From SVTX01 sp051867975 (GTDB taxonomy: Bacteria > Bacillota > Clostridia > Oscillospirales > CAG-272), in assembly GCA_051867975.1 (NCBI GenBank), contig JBJDZM010000034.1, forward strand, positions 1-12,754: DNA of 12,754 nt, written 5' to 3'. Made by a program: the position numbers and the translations under genes. This document shows positions 12,600-12,754 of this stretch, piece by piece. Each line of letters opens with the position of its first letter. Position 1 is the first letter of the stretch. The notes beneath the pieces were generated by a model. It saw only the letters and a program-made list of their open reading frames with translations, made no database searches and was not told where the DNA came from.

Positions 12600-12628
12600 T
12601 TGCAATATTTGTCCTGTTGTGATATAAT
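12600..12628 (+). promoter_or_regulatory. Plus-strand promoter at the right edge
   Basis: TTGCAA (12600-12605), a 17-bp spacer and TATAAT (12623-12628) with an extended -10 TG. The predicted start is about 12635. The hexamers are identical to those of the large-RNA promoter. It drives the partial gene at 12713 through an about 78-nt leader containing a small GGC/GCC hairpin (12662-12673). Confidence 0.8.
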
Positions 12629-12712
12629 GTTAGTATTAATAGTCTTTTACAGCGTGTAAACGGCATAATAGCCCATAAAATTCCGCACATTGATCCTACT
12701 AAGGAGCCAACT

Positions 12713-12754
12713 ATCAAAAAGTCAATAGGAAAAAGCAAAAAAGATAAAAAAATA
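12713..12754 (+). CDS. infC: Partial CDS with a non-canonical AUC start, probable translation initiation factor IF-3
   Basis: A consensus AAGGAG (12701-12706) is followed, after a 6-nt gap, by ATC. The frame then stays open to the window edge for 14 codons encoding a lysine-rich stretch, IKKSIGKSKKDKKI. No ATG, GTG or TTG occurs within usable distance of that ribosome binding site. infC is the classic bacterial gene started by AUU, AUA or AUC, because IF-3 represses its own synthesis by rejecting such codons. A lysine-rich N-terminus ending in KKI would run directly into the conserved INEEIR motif of IF-3, which lies beyond the window. The infC call is therefore inference from start-site logic and a short N-terminus. 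A different gene whose start is disguised by a sequence error is the alternative. Confidence 0.45.
   Translation, partial: MKKSIGKSKKDKKI

Overview
The window looks like a chromosomal segment of an uncultured-type Clostridia (Bacillota, Oscillospiraceae/Ruminococcaceae-like gut or rumen lineage). The evidence is moderate-to-low GC, GGAGG-type ribosome binding sites, near-consensus sigma-A promoters with 17-bp spacers, and a split transketolase. Membership of small membrane-protein families that I know from Clostridia also fits. The taxonomic call is inference. I see no tRNA, rRNA, CRISPR array, insertion sequence or phage gene.

Layout. Almost every gene lies on the minus strand, so it reads right to left. 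At the right edge (12600-12754) a plus-strand promoter, a leader and a good Shine-Dalgarno lead into a lysine-rich reading frame with no ATG/GTG/TTG start. The best fit is the beginning of infC (translation initiation factor IF-3) using an AUC start codon. Going left on the minus strand come a small secreted lipoprotein (12478-11933), a split transketolase (11818-10045), a HAD-family hydrolase (9977-9282) and a strong terminator (9188-9142).

The middle of the window (8970-1576) is one functional neighbourhood. It holds a small two-TM membrane protein plus a coiled-coil partner (8970-8324), then a four-gene operon of two tandem BcrA/BcrB-type ABC exporters in the order ATPase-permease-ATPase-permease (8177-4722). 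A four-gene operon follows (4591-1576): an OmpR-type response regulator, a HAMP histidine kinase, an about eight-TM membrane protein of unknown function and a second two-TM protein paralogous to the first. Genes within each operon overlap or are separated by 1 nt, which implies translational coupling. The arrangement resembles envelope-stress or antimicrobial-peptide detoxification modules in which a two-component system controls ABC-2 exporters, but the ligand cannot be read from sequence. A DUF2752 membrane protein with its own promoter follows (1473-1060).

The most interesting part is 277-1041. On the minus strand a TTGCAA-N17-TATAAT promoter and a perfect rho-independent terminator delimit an about 575-nt transcript with no plausible ORF. 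It contains many nested perfect helices, including a 15-bp terminal hairpin. Length, host type and architecture fit ROOL (Rumen-Originating, Ornate, Large) RNA. I could not run a covariance search, so the family name is a proposal. Divergent to it, a fully consensus TTGACA-N17-TATAAT promoter makes a transcript of only about 45 nt that is essentially one terminator hairpin. A 19-bp palindrome lies between the two promoters. Left of the large RNA is the start of an M29-type aminopeptidase gene that runs off the window.
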